Origin: Eunapius fragilis
Taxonomy: Eukaryota > Porifera > Demospongiae > Spongillida > Spongillidae
Direction: 5' to 3'
DNA length: 64,000 nt
Assembly (NCBI GenBank): GCA_963681505.1
Contig: OY811984.1
Coordinates: 780,772 to 844,771, forward strand
In this document: piece after piece, positions 31,301 to 41,900 of the stretch
Layout of the letters: every line of letters begins with the position of its first letter
How positions within the stretch are numbered: the stretch's first letter is position 1
Made by a program: the position numbers and the translations under genes
Notes under the pieces: generated by a model
The model's input: only the letters and a program-made list of their open reading frames with translations
What the model was told of the DNA's origin: nothing
Database searches by the model: none

Positions 31301-32716
31301 CTCCTTTGTGTTTGATGGCAAGGAAATTTGTAGGATACCATTGCCTTTGTGCAAAGGTAGCAAACTAACTCAATTTCACCTCAAAAAGTTATAACATTGC
31401 TACATGCATGTATCAGTATTCAATTATTGTTGATCATGCATGAATTATTGTACCATCGTCATAGTAATGTAGTGACTCGTTTATGCTGTGTGCTAGATGA
31501 CTAATTTAATTCCCAGCATGTGTTGCCACAGTTCTATAAATTGCACATCATATTAATTAGTGTGTACATGTTCCATATTAAGCCCATGGGCACCCCCCCC
31601 CCCCCTTAGGGACTCAATGGCGCCCCACTCCCGACCTCCGTCTAATAAATGCCAAATAATTTAACCCTGTCCCAGTATTTCTATGTACATGCACCTTCAC
31701 CCCCCCCCTTCCCTCCCTATAAGTGGTGCCCCCTCCTGTAGAAAAGCTAGGGGTGCCCATGAAGCCCCACCTATTTATCTCTCCTGCAGAATTCTATGAT
31801 GTCATTCTGCAGCAATGCCCCAAGTACAGTAGGCTCCAAGGTGAGTACGTGGTCCAGTTCTCTTCCCCAGACCAGTTTAAGGTGTGGGGGTTGAATGGTC
31901 AACTGCTCTGGGTATGGCCACTTAGCAATGTGAGGAGAATTGGCTACCAGAAATCAACTAAGGAGCTTGAAGTTGAAGTTGGAAGGTTTGGCTGGGGAGG
32001 AGGGGATATCTGGTATTGCCATTAAGTTAAGTGTATCTTCCCCTACCCCTGTCAAACTGACCTGGTACAACAGAAAGTCATGTGTAGGAGATGGGCAGTT
32101 CTTCTTTGCTGGTCAGAGGGCATTCGCATTGTACCGCACAATTAAGAGAGCCATGGAGGTGCCTGTCCAGCAAGTCAGGTCCCTAGACCAGTCCACAGGG
32201 TTACCAGTTGAGCTCACAAGGTCACCACCAGATCTGCCAGCAAGGTCTCCAGACCAGATCATACAGCCACCAGTCCATTCCATGAGATCACCAAGGTCAC
32301 CAGTTCCATCTGTGGGATCAACCCTGAATGACAGAGCATTGATGAGGTCATCAGAAGACATTCACTCTCCACAATACACCTATGTTACAGTTGATCAAAC
32401 AATGCCCAATGTTAGCAGTGCCCAGTCCCACCTGAATGATGCGTTATTGAAAAGTACTGCACCAAGCCTGGACAGTGCCCAGGCCACTGTGGACAGTGCC
32501 CAGGCCCATATCAATAATGCCACGTCTTACGTGTCTGTAATGTGTCTGGACAGTGTGGACAGTACATATGATGATGTTACAATGGGACATGAGGATAGTG
32601 CTGCCCAGGACAGTAGGACATACGACAACATTTCAGGGTCATCAGACCACTACTACATCCCAATGGAATCACAGGACAGTGCCCAGACCCACATATATGA
32701 TGATACTGTCTTATAA
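28344..32716 (+). CDS. DOK-like PH-PTB adaptor, copy D
   Basis: Exons 28344-28439, 28523-28793, 31790-31985 and 32074-32716 join in frame to 1206 nt (401 aa). The N-terminus is MDLQLCDFLYVRHSLGSAER (Phe instead of Tyr). PH is of the GFSVQKATGRGKHD..DYDIYL type with Asp in place of Ala before YDIYL. The PTB has LQQCPKYSR and a Trp-Val change (LLWVWPLSNVRR for LLWEWPLSNVRR), which alters an acidic residue two positions before the Pro of the core strand. The tail has one SPRSPVPSV unit, then YTYVTV, SYVSV, STYDDV, TYDNI, YYIPM and IYDDTVL. The 3-kb PH-PTB intron contains the 18-bp minisatellite. Poly(A) signal is 105 bp after the stop. Confidence 0.87.
28794..30039. other. PH-PTB intron of copy D, 5' part
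   Basis: No exon seen. A segment at about 29165-29400, containing two GTGGGAGCA(A/T)TTGG repeats around CAATTCGTGAGGTAACGAATTG, is absent from the otherwise matching intron of copy F. The empty target site GACTG of an element present in F lies at 29647-29651. Confidence 0.5.
30040..30610 (+). repeat. 18-bp minisatellite in PH-PTB intron, copy D
   Basis: About thirty units of GTTGTGGGGCCAGAGCTG and variants (GGAGCCAG, GAGCAG, GGGCTG), decaying to longer irregular units up to about 30780. The 18-bp period leaves most frames on both strands open, so the ORFs here are not evidence of a gene. Confidence 0.93.
30611..31789. other. PH-PTB intron of copy D, 3' part
   Basis: No exon seen. The block from about 31170 to 31520 (CATCTCATATATTGGAGGCA and following) is shared with the matching introns of copies B (16868 on) and F (59780 on). 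C-rich tracts follow at 31588-31608 and 31700-31712. Confidence 0.5.
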
Positions 32717-34009
32717 TTAATATTTGGGGGGGGGATTCAGAACAATGGAAATGAACAGCGGAAAATTACTGAGATCAAGTTCCTTACTCAGAATTGGATT
32801 TTAAATATACCAACGCGGTTAATAAAACATTCATTAAAAGAATGCACCGTGATAGGTTTGCCTACTATTAACTTTATGTTATCTCAACAAAAGAATGACA
32901 ACTGATCGCACAATATTGTTTATTAATAACCGGTAAATAGCATAAAAGTTAATACCTTCAATTGATGTATGATACATGTACATTAATACTTAGTTTCTCC
33001 AATAAACACGTCTCCATGCTTAGTGGACGGATTGAAATGAAATCCTATACAGGGTGTTTGCGAAAGAACGCAACGCTTTAAAATCTCTATAACTCAGGAT
33101 TGAAATTAATTAACTGCTTGATTTCTTTAACATATGTTGCAGTAGTTAGGCAAATACAAATGATCCAATTAGATTTCAATTATTGTAAGCGGTTAAGTAA
33201 CTGTATCAAATCCCTCATAAATCAAAATATTCAAAGCCCTCTATTAACAAAGTTATTCAAGATTGCGGTTTACGATAATTGGTTTTAATAACTCAATAAT
33301 AAGTAACACATGATCTCTATATGTGGTGGAACAGTACTGATTTCAAGTTCCTAGCTTCAACAATGAGTTATTAACATTTAAGACCATCATTTGCTTTAAG
33401 GTTGAAGCTGTAAATATTTTAAATAACCATCATAAATTATTCCAGTATAAAATGAAGTACAAAACACTACTTGATTTGGTAATGGTTATTTAATGGTGCG
33501 TTATTAAAACTCAAAGTTAATAAAAACGTAGTGGTCATATAGCTTTTTCAAGTTTGATTTGTTGTTTTGAAATTAACAAGTAAAACGCCAATCAAATTTC
33601 ATACTTTTTCAGTCTCATCAATTCTATTCTGCAGTTTATAAATCAAGTTATGAATTAAAAGTTGTCGTACATTGTTTTGTCATTTTAGTTAATTGCAAGC
33701 TATTTGATTTTATCTTTTGAACGGCTAAAGGTAAACGAATTGTAACAATACGGTTCGTATTTAACTAAACGTGGTTATTGTACGTTCATAAATTTATTTA
33801 GATTGACAATCCTATTAATGAATTATATTCACTTCTGACTCAGCCAAGTTACTCTAAACTGATTGGACTACTTGTAACTGTAAAGATTTCTTACGACTAT
33901 AATATGAACAGCGAGATCCAACATTAAAGAACTATAACTACAACAATAGCGATAAAATAGGAAACCGCAAGATGTTGTGTAATGCATAGCATCAAAGGAA
34001 ATAATTTAA
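32717..34009. other. AT-rich 3' flank of copy D
   Basis: After a poly(A) region shared with the other copies there is about 950 bp of AT-rich sequence starting ACAGGGTGTTTGCGAAAGAA near 33055. It recurs behind copy F (61675 on) but not behind B, C or E. It looks like an insertion shared by descent by D and F. No ORF is supported. Confidence 0.45.
32821..32826 (+). terminator. poly(A) signal of copy D
   Basis: AATAAA in the same context as behind copy B (GGTTAATAAAACATTCATT). Confidence 0.6.
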
Positions 34010-35006
34010 CACCGGGTCCGTGAAAATCGAATACTTTTTTCGCCTGTTTTGTCGAACTCACTTTTTTTGGAAATTTAGTCGGAAGGGTTTTAATTGCCTC
34101 AAATACCGATTTTCTAGAGTACAACTCTCCATACGATGTTTGGAGCTATTTCTAGCGTTGTAACCACTTCCGTTCAGAAACCAGCGTTAGATTAGGCCGA
34201 CAGGGTACTTTTTTTCCACAACGTTTCTGCATTATAAATAACATAAACTTGCTCACCTGGTTAGTATGGATAGGGTTCAATCAAATTCTGGCAATATCCT
34301 ATCATCCTAGTGACAAACAAGAACTAAACTCCCTTATGTCTCGACTCCAGACCCAAATATTGGTCGTGCGCAGGCCCATTATTGTGGGGTCCAGAGCCGA
34401 GTCAATATGGACGTTATCCGACACTAGCATGATAAAGCTGTGAATCCATGCAAGTAGTGGAATACTCAGTAATAGCTTCGTTTTGCAAAACTCCAAGTCG
34501 CCGTCACATTAAAAAAAAAAGGGAAGTAAAAAATATATGCAACTAAGGCCATTTACATCTTGTATCCGGGACAATTGTCACGTACCCAGACCTGCTAGTC
34601 CCCAGGCTGAAATCAATTACAGTCACTTGTTTTCGTCTGGGCACGAGGCAAAAGCAGCTGCATGTGGGTTTTGTACACGAACTAAGTCCACTGAAGGCAT
34701 AACTCTTGTTGTGGCCTTATATTCGTTCGAAAAGAACTTGAAATATGTATTAAAACTTGCGCGAAACGTCCTTGGAAAAATGTCCTCGGCAACACTTTGA
34801 CATCGATAAATTTAGAACCGCGTCACTTAGAATAGGTATAGCTTACGGTCCACTATAGATACGAGGCAGGAAACAACGCCAAACGTCTTGGCGATGATTG
34901 AACTGTCTAAAAATATACTTTTACCAGCCATTGCTGTTTTCCGACTAATTTTCCCAAAGTTGGGGGGTTCGACAAAAAAAAGTATTCGATTTTCACGGAC
35001 CCGGTG
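34010..35006. mobile_element. TTAA-flanked non-autonomous DNA transposon (piggyBac-like), copy D flank
   Basis: 997 bp bounded by TTAA on both sides (34006-34009, 35007-35010). The terminal inverted repeats start CACCGGGTCCGTGAAAATCG and extend for more than 30 bp, with GTCGAAC and AATTTAGTCGG partly matching further in. TTAA target duplication is the hallmark of piggyBac elements. No transposase ORF is present. The second copy is at 62631-63686. Confidence 0.7.
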
Positions 35007-35010
35007 TTAA

Positions 35011-35726
35011 GTGATTTTGGTGATGTTAGCATGTTCTACCAGTCCATTTGGAATATTTACAAGTGAAAAATCCATATAAAGTGGCGAAACATTAAGCATG
35101 CATGCAAAACCACAAATGAGCACTAAATAAATATTTAAGACGATTACAAAGGCAAATATCAATCTAAACAGGAACTGACATGTGCTCTACTACAGGCAAC
35201 AGTATTTCAGTTATGAAAGACAATTTAATCCATCATTAACAGCATTACTACCGGATGATACTTACAGATGGGCATGCTACTGATCCGGCAATAGTATTTT
35301 GATTATAGCAATGAACTGTGCCAGTGTGTAGAGCAGTGATTAATAGCAAGGGTTCTGTAATCAAACTACACCTCACATGTTTAATCCGTGCAAAGTTTGC
35401 CTAATGTAACCGATAAATTGTACAAACGTTTATACAGAAATCGATAGTTAAAAGTGTTGACAACACGCTGCGGTCATCATTGAACAAAACTAATGAAAAT
35501 GAACATATGTAGTGTACTGTATGATGCCTATGCTTCAAAATGAAATCTTCAAACCACACTTTTTCGGCCAAACGTGATCAGGAAAAGCCTTCAAAGTTCG
35601 TCCTAGATTTGATGTAAAGAGTTGATTTAAAGGAGCTGAAAAACTAGAACGCGCTAGAAATTGTATTCTGCTAATGTTTTTCATTAGTGATTATTCATTT
35701 TTTAAAAATCAAAAAATAAAAACGTC
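35011..35726. other. intergenic DNA between copies D and E
   Basis: AT-rich, no ORF or repeat structure recognised. The first 330 bp match the last 310 bp of the window. Confidence 0.5.
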
Positions 35727-35960
35727 TCTTCGCAGCGCTGCTGCTCAACCGGGAAACGTAGCCGGCATAGACATGCGATAGATAGTTTCAGACACAAAAG
35801 TGCATGGTGATACCTTTATGGTATTGTCTTCCTCCTTTTTACAAAGGCAAAGTTTTCAGGTACTGCTTCCATTCCAGAGGCCTTGCAGTTGTTAGGCTGC
35901 GTTGCTGGCGGGGTCGATAACCGTTTCAATATTTCAGGGCGTGGGTTTTTGTTTTGTCGA
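35727..35960 (+). promoter_or_regulatory. conserved upstream block of copy E
   Basis: Nearly identical to the block before copy C: CTTCGCAGCGCTGCTGCTCA at the left, CAATATTTCAGGGCGTGGGT about 20 bp before the ATG. Confidence 0.42.
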
Positions 35961-38900
35961 ATGGATCTACAGCTTTGTGGCTATCTATACGTCCGTCATT
36001 CTTTGGGGTCAGCTGAAAGGTTAAGAAAAGAAGGCCTATCGGCTGAGATCTATAAGGTTAGTATGCCGCCCTTCTATTGTAATATTATTATAATGATAAT
36101 TAAACAAACCTTAGCAGCTTATTACATGCCTAACTGTTCTATTTCAGAAATGGAAGCGTCGCTGGGTGGTGCTGAGCGCAAACATTTCGCCTTCAAAGTG
36201 TTCCTTGATCTATTGCAAAAAGGAGACCGACTGGCTGTCCAATAAACAAAGCGAAATCAGCAAATGCCAACTGACCAGCTTTTCGGTGCAAAAGGTCACC
36301 GGTCACGGAGAACATGACAACCACCTGATCATCTCCCTCCATGCCTACGCTATCTGCCTGTCCTTTGAGTCGGTTACGAAGATGGAGCAGTGGTACAAAG
36401 CTTTGGAACGTATGCTCGGTAGGCGGAGTCAGCCGCTATTAATCCTGAAAAGTGGACGTGCTAATTACCTTATAAACGACCGCTACAGTACCGGCTCAAA
36501 GCAACGGAAGAGTCAAGCTCGCAACAACGGAAAATAAGGCATATTCATGGTAGAGTCGGGGAAGCTGTTGCTTTCATCAATAAAATTCATTCGGCGAAGG
36601 CCGGTCCAGATCGATCGATATGATGGATGAAAGCAGTAAGGTTGCACTATGGACACCATGAATATGCCTTATTTTCCGTTGTTACGAGCTGGCGAGCTGT
36701 GACTTTTCCGTTGTTCCGAGCCGGTGTCATAGCTGATTATGCTCCCCCCCCCCCCCCCTCCCCCTCCCCCCTAAACATTGTCCCCCCGGATAATATCGTT
36801 AGCGGATTCTGTCCCGGACAGAATTTGCTAGCGGATTCTGTCCGGGAGGGGGACACGCTCCGCCCCCCCCCCCCCCCCCCCCCCCGCTCCCCCTCCGCAG
36901 AATTTGTCACCCCCTCCCCCTCCCTACATATTTGTTCATTAATTTATTTAGCACGCTTGCAGGCAGCTTCGTTTGGTCTGACCAGAGACTATATATTATC
37001 TCTGGTCTGACCGACTACATATACCACTAATTTGGTCCTAGATAAGCGCTTAAAAGGTATACACGCTCTCATTTTGGTCTGTCGTCATCCTGAAATTGTC
37101 TATAAGACCGATGATGCATGCAGGGTTGTGACCGAAATAGGCTTTGCCTAATTAATGCCTGAAACGGTCTTAATTAATTACTTACGAGTACGATCGACTC
37201 ATCTTCATCCATTCTTTGACAGGGTCGGGTACGGGGGGGGGGGGGGGGTGGTTGAAACCCCTTTTCATTTAAGGTTCCTCCCCCATTTCAGCAACATCTA
37301 TTGTGCAATAGTGGTCTTATATATAGTCTATATCATCCCCCTTTTAATTTTCGTAACCCTGCATGTTTGAACAACTCTCACCTAAGCGCACATGTATGGG
37401 TGTATGGTCCCACCACGCTAAATTAGTGTTGTATGTCTGGCCCCCGTCCTGTGTTTGGTGTATTAGAAGGTTGTGGTGATGCTATGTGGTTGTAATACGC
37501 ATGCATGTAGTGTTTTCTATGTGGCTCTATATGTGTGCCAATTTGCAGGCGTGCACAACGTAATTCAGTCTTATGAGGCTAAGGGGTGGAATAAGAGTGC
37601 TGTAGCAGGGGATGGGAGGGAGCTCTGTTTATGTCCGTATACATTAGATATGGGCTAGTATTGCTTATTATCGCCGCGGTTCTGACGCCATTTTATTACT
37701 CAAGGTCCGCTGTATGCTGGCTTGACTCGACTCACATACGTTTCTGCCTCTGACAATTCATCACTGGGGTTGGTGAGGGGCTCAAAGGGGGTGGGTTAGG
37801 GTCTAAGGAGGGTGGGTGAGAGCTGCAAGCTTCAGAAGCTGTTCCAAATTACACATGCAATAAGAAAGTTGAAAAAGATCATCATATCCTACCAAGGTCA
37901 TGGCCTTGGTTGTGGGCCTGCTGGCAATGCAAGCACCCATATCTTGAGCTTGCACAGTGATAACATGAGAAATAACAATAGTACCTGTGATGAATTGGAA
38001 AGTGGTGGTGTGGTCTAGCGGAAGTCTAACCACATATAAGCCTCCAGCCCAGCCCCCCACACCTCGAAAAAAGTGTAAGTGAGATTGTGGTTATCCAGCA
38101 ATGTCTATGAATCAGTAGACAGAATTAATTGTTATTATACTAGAATGCATGTTTGAAATAAATAAGAAGAGTTCTTTTACAGGGATGCCTAAATCGCTAG
38201 AGAGATCATACTGGTATGTCTGTGATAGGAGTAAAATAGGCAGCTATGCCCGATGAGTGGTATAAATAGGAAAGTATTTCTAAGAATGAACAGAATACTT
38301 TGTGTATAAGATATAAAAAACATTCTCTCTGAGAAAGTTGGTGGTATATAGGATTTGAAGGTAAGGGTTAAAAGGCAGGGAACAAGGGATCAACGATGAT
38401 ACGAAAATTTCTAAAGTCCTATATTTAGCACTTTTGTATAGCACATACATTTTACGTTGCAGAACTTTAAAAATTTTCATATCATCGTTGATCCCTTGTT
38501 CCCTTCCTTTTTACACCACCTTGCCTAGAAATCCTATATACCACCCGGCAACTTTCTCAGAGAGAATTTTTTTATATCTTGTATACCTGATACCTGGAGA
38601 TGTTCTTCCAGGAAATTCTTAGACTAAAGCCATTGGTATAATTGGCGATCTCTAAAACCGTTCCTGTCCCGAGCTATACTCTCCCGAGAAGAAGACAACA
38701 ACGACGACGACGACGGAGAAGAATTGGTCTGGGAACGAGAACAGCACGCGCTTGTTTGTTCTCTTAAAGCGAACAGTCTGAAGACTTGAACAAAACAACC
38801 ACCTTTGCCTTCTGGTTCGATAGCAACAAAGAGCTAAACTATCCGCTCCTCAGTACGCGAGTTATACGCGGGTCGCGTTTTGTATAATGATTTCATGATG

Positions 38901-41900
38901 CGGCACAAATCCTATATCCGAACCTATACTAACGTAGGTTCCGATATGATCGTTAGGAATAAATTGAAAAGAGTGCTTATACTGGCATGTCTAAATAGAC
39001 AGAGTAGTGGTATGTCTGTGATTAGTGTAAATATTGTACCCATGAGTACTCATAGGCATGCCTGTAAAAGAACTCTCCCTATTAAACACCGGTATCCATT
39101 CTGTCTATGTACACTACTAGTCATCAAAATGCTAGTATACATCCCTTTATACCGGTCATGTGTATTTTTATACTGACCACGTATGGGGACATGCCAGTAT
39201 ACAATAACAATTAATTCTGTGTACTGATTCATAAACATTGCTGGATAACCACAGTCTCACTTACACATTTTTCAGAGGCTGGGGGGCTTATCAGAAAAAC
39301 TTCCATAAAGGATTTGACCCCGACTATGAAATCATTAAAAACACGCGACCCGTTTATAACGCGACTCCTGACGATCGGATCGTTTAGCTAGTTGTTGTAA
39401 TCGAACGAGAAGACGAAAGCACTGAAGTAATTTTGTCGTTTGTTTTATACAAAAATAATTGCAACTAACAGGTTCAAGTTTCATGCACGTGTTATGGAAG
39501 TTCCGGTGGTATATAGGATTTGAAGGCAATAGTGGTGTGGAAACAAGGTCTTATCAGAAGGGAAAATGTAATAGTCCTATATTCTAGGGCATATGTTGTT
39601 TGTGTAGGACTATTACATTTCCCTTCTGATAAGACCTTGTTTCCTTCCTTTTTACACCACTATTGCCTTCAAATCCTATATACCACCAACTTTCTCATAG
39701 AGAATGTTTTTTAGTTACTTGTATGTGGTTAGACCTCACTTCTGCTAGACCAGACCACCACTTTTTAACACAGGCACTATTGTTGTTTCTCATGTTATCA
39801 CTGTGCAAGCTCAGGATATGGGTGCTTGCATTGGCAGCAGGCCCACAACCAAGACCATGACCTTGGTAGGATATGATGATCTTTTCGATTTTCTTATTGT
39901 GTAACTTGAAACAGCTTCTGAAGCTTACAGCTCTCACCCACATCCCCCTAAGGCCCTAACCCACCCCTCACCAAGCCCTAAGTGTCCTGGGACGACACCT
40001 TGTGCGATGGTGTCAGAGGCAGAAACGTATGTGAGTCAAGCCTGCCTACAGCGGACTTGAGTAATAAAATGGCGTCAGAACCGCGCGATACCGGTATTGA
40101 TATTCCAAAAACAAAACTATTTCGTTAGAAAACACGGCACCACAAGCTCTGAATAAAAAGTAACTGGAGAACCTGAGTGTTTTTGAAGTAGGGGAGATAA
40201 ACCGTACCCTACTAAAGTTTTCGCCCTTACAAGGTCCGCTGAAATTTTTATAATATGTGCACTGGCGAGCTAATATCATGCTTCCAGTAGAACAGTAGAC
40301 TAGTGCTTGTCTTTCAGGTAGTTCAGTGCGTGAAGTTCAGTAGAAACAACCACTCAATAACGTAGACTCAAGGACTAAACAACTTTTGCACAAAAGGCTT
40401 CGTTCTCTGTTGTCGCTAGTAAAGGGCGTAATTAACCCCGTTCGTAGGGCTTTTTGCCCGCACTAGAGGCCCGTTGCAGCTCTGCATGCATATAGAGATT
40501 GAGTATCACATTTAATGTACATACCACTAATGAGGTACATTTTGGTTTACATGTACATAGTTGTAATCAGGAACTACTCCTATATAGGAATTGACCCGGG
40601 TCGTGAAATCATTTTTTAAAAACGCGCCCCGCGTATAACTCCCGTACCTAGAAACGGATAGTTTAGTTCTTTGTAGCTATCGAACCAGAAGGCAAAGACT
40701 GTATTTTTATGTTTTATTCCAGTCTTCAAACTGTTTTCTTTAAGAGAACAAAAAATGCTCGTGTTTTTCTCGTTCCCAGACCAATTCTTCTCCGTCGTCT
40801 TCTCGGGAGAGTATAACTCACGGTTTTAAAGAGCGAAAATTATACCAATGGTTTTAGAATTCCCTGGAAGAACATCTCCAGCTATCAGATATGTAAATAA
40901 AGTATGAAACTGACATACGTAATCATTACGTAATACGAAGTGCTATATTGAAGCGTTCCTATGGCAACATTCACGTATAATTAGAATTGTGCCGTTATGA
41001 ACAGGTGGGAATTTCATTTGATCGCAGTTTTGTTCACCACTTTTGGCTAGCGAAGTTGCTTTTATCAAAATTCCTTCACGTCAAAAAAAGAAGTGAGCTA
41101 AAAGACGAGAGAAATACCTCCAAAATCGAGATGACGAGTTAGAGTCCTCCCGCGTTCGGTACAACGCTGATCCTGAACAAAAGTGGGCTTCTGCTTGCTA
41201 GTGACAGCTACAAGGCAGATCCTAAAAAAATAGAGGAAACAAGTAAAGAAAAACATTCTCTAACGAGAAAGTTGGTGGGATATAGGAATTGAAGGCAAAG
41301 ATGGTGTAAAAAGGAAGGGAACAAGGTTTTGGGAAAAGATAAACGAGACAAAAATCCTATATTTAGCAAACACGTGCTAAATATAGGATTTTTGTCTCAT
41401 TTTTCTTTTCCAAAAACCTTGTTCCCTTCCTTTTTACACCATCTTTGCCTTCAATTCCTATATCCCACCAACTTTCTCGTTAGAGAATATTTTTTTTTTA
41501 CTTGTAATACTTGAATGCGCGCAACATGGGAAGAGAAAATTGTGTGAACTTGAAAAAAATAAGCCTGTCACTGTCTGTGCATCGTAAAGAGGAATCGAAA
41601 GAGCCCAATTTTCGAAAACACGCTCAAGGAAGGAACATAGACGGATGGACAGACTATCCGAGCGTTTATAAATAGGTGCTGTGGAAAATCATTTAAGAAC
41701 TGGGGCGTGATGTCGACTTTCCGTTTTGTTTCTTTTACACCCGTAGGCCGTGCATACATGCACGTGGCAACGGGACAACGGATAATTAAAATGATACATA
41801 TTACAAACTTGAAATGCGCGCAATTTAACAGCAGGAAATGTAGTGTAGTTGACTGACAGACAACAACTTATCACCGAAGGTAGATATCACTACAATTTAC

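Larger units (their letters stand above)
19945..35500 (+). repeat. segmental duplication unit 1 (copies C and D)
   Basis: Holds copy C, the shorter 33-bp array, the unknown Pro-rich ORF, copy D and the TTAA-flanked element. The same items occur in the same order and orientation in 35727-64000. Colinearity is broken by insertions specific to one unit. Unit 1 is shorter mainly because it lacks the inserts at 37240-43430, 50795-54745 and 55177-56978. Confidence 0.75.
37660..40110. repeat. composite large inverted repeat in the copy E intron
   Basis: Outer arms of about 380-400 bp: 37675-38045 (with ATCATATCCTACCAAGGTCA) and 39720-40095 (with TGACCTTGGTAGGATATGAT). Inner arms: 38050-38150 (GTGGTTATCCAGCAATGTCT) and 39175-39295 (AACATTGCTGGATAACCACA). 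Foldback elements and another repeat interrupt the right side. It looks like a palindromic element or an inverted duplication broken by later insertions. Confidence 0.72.

Noticed and set aside
30866-31394. Small ORFs near the 3' part of the copy D intron
   Set aside because: The block is shared by introns of B, D and F but frames are not kept between them.
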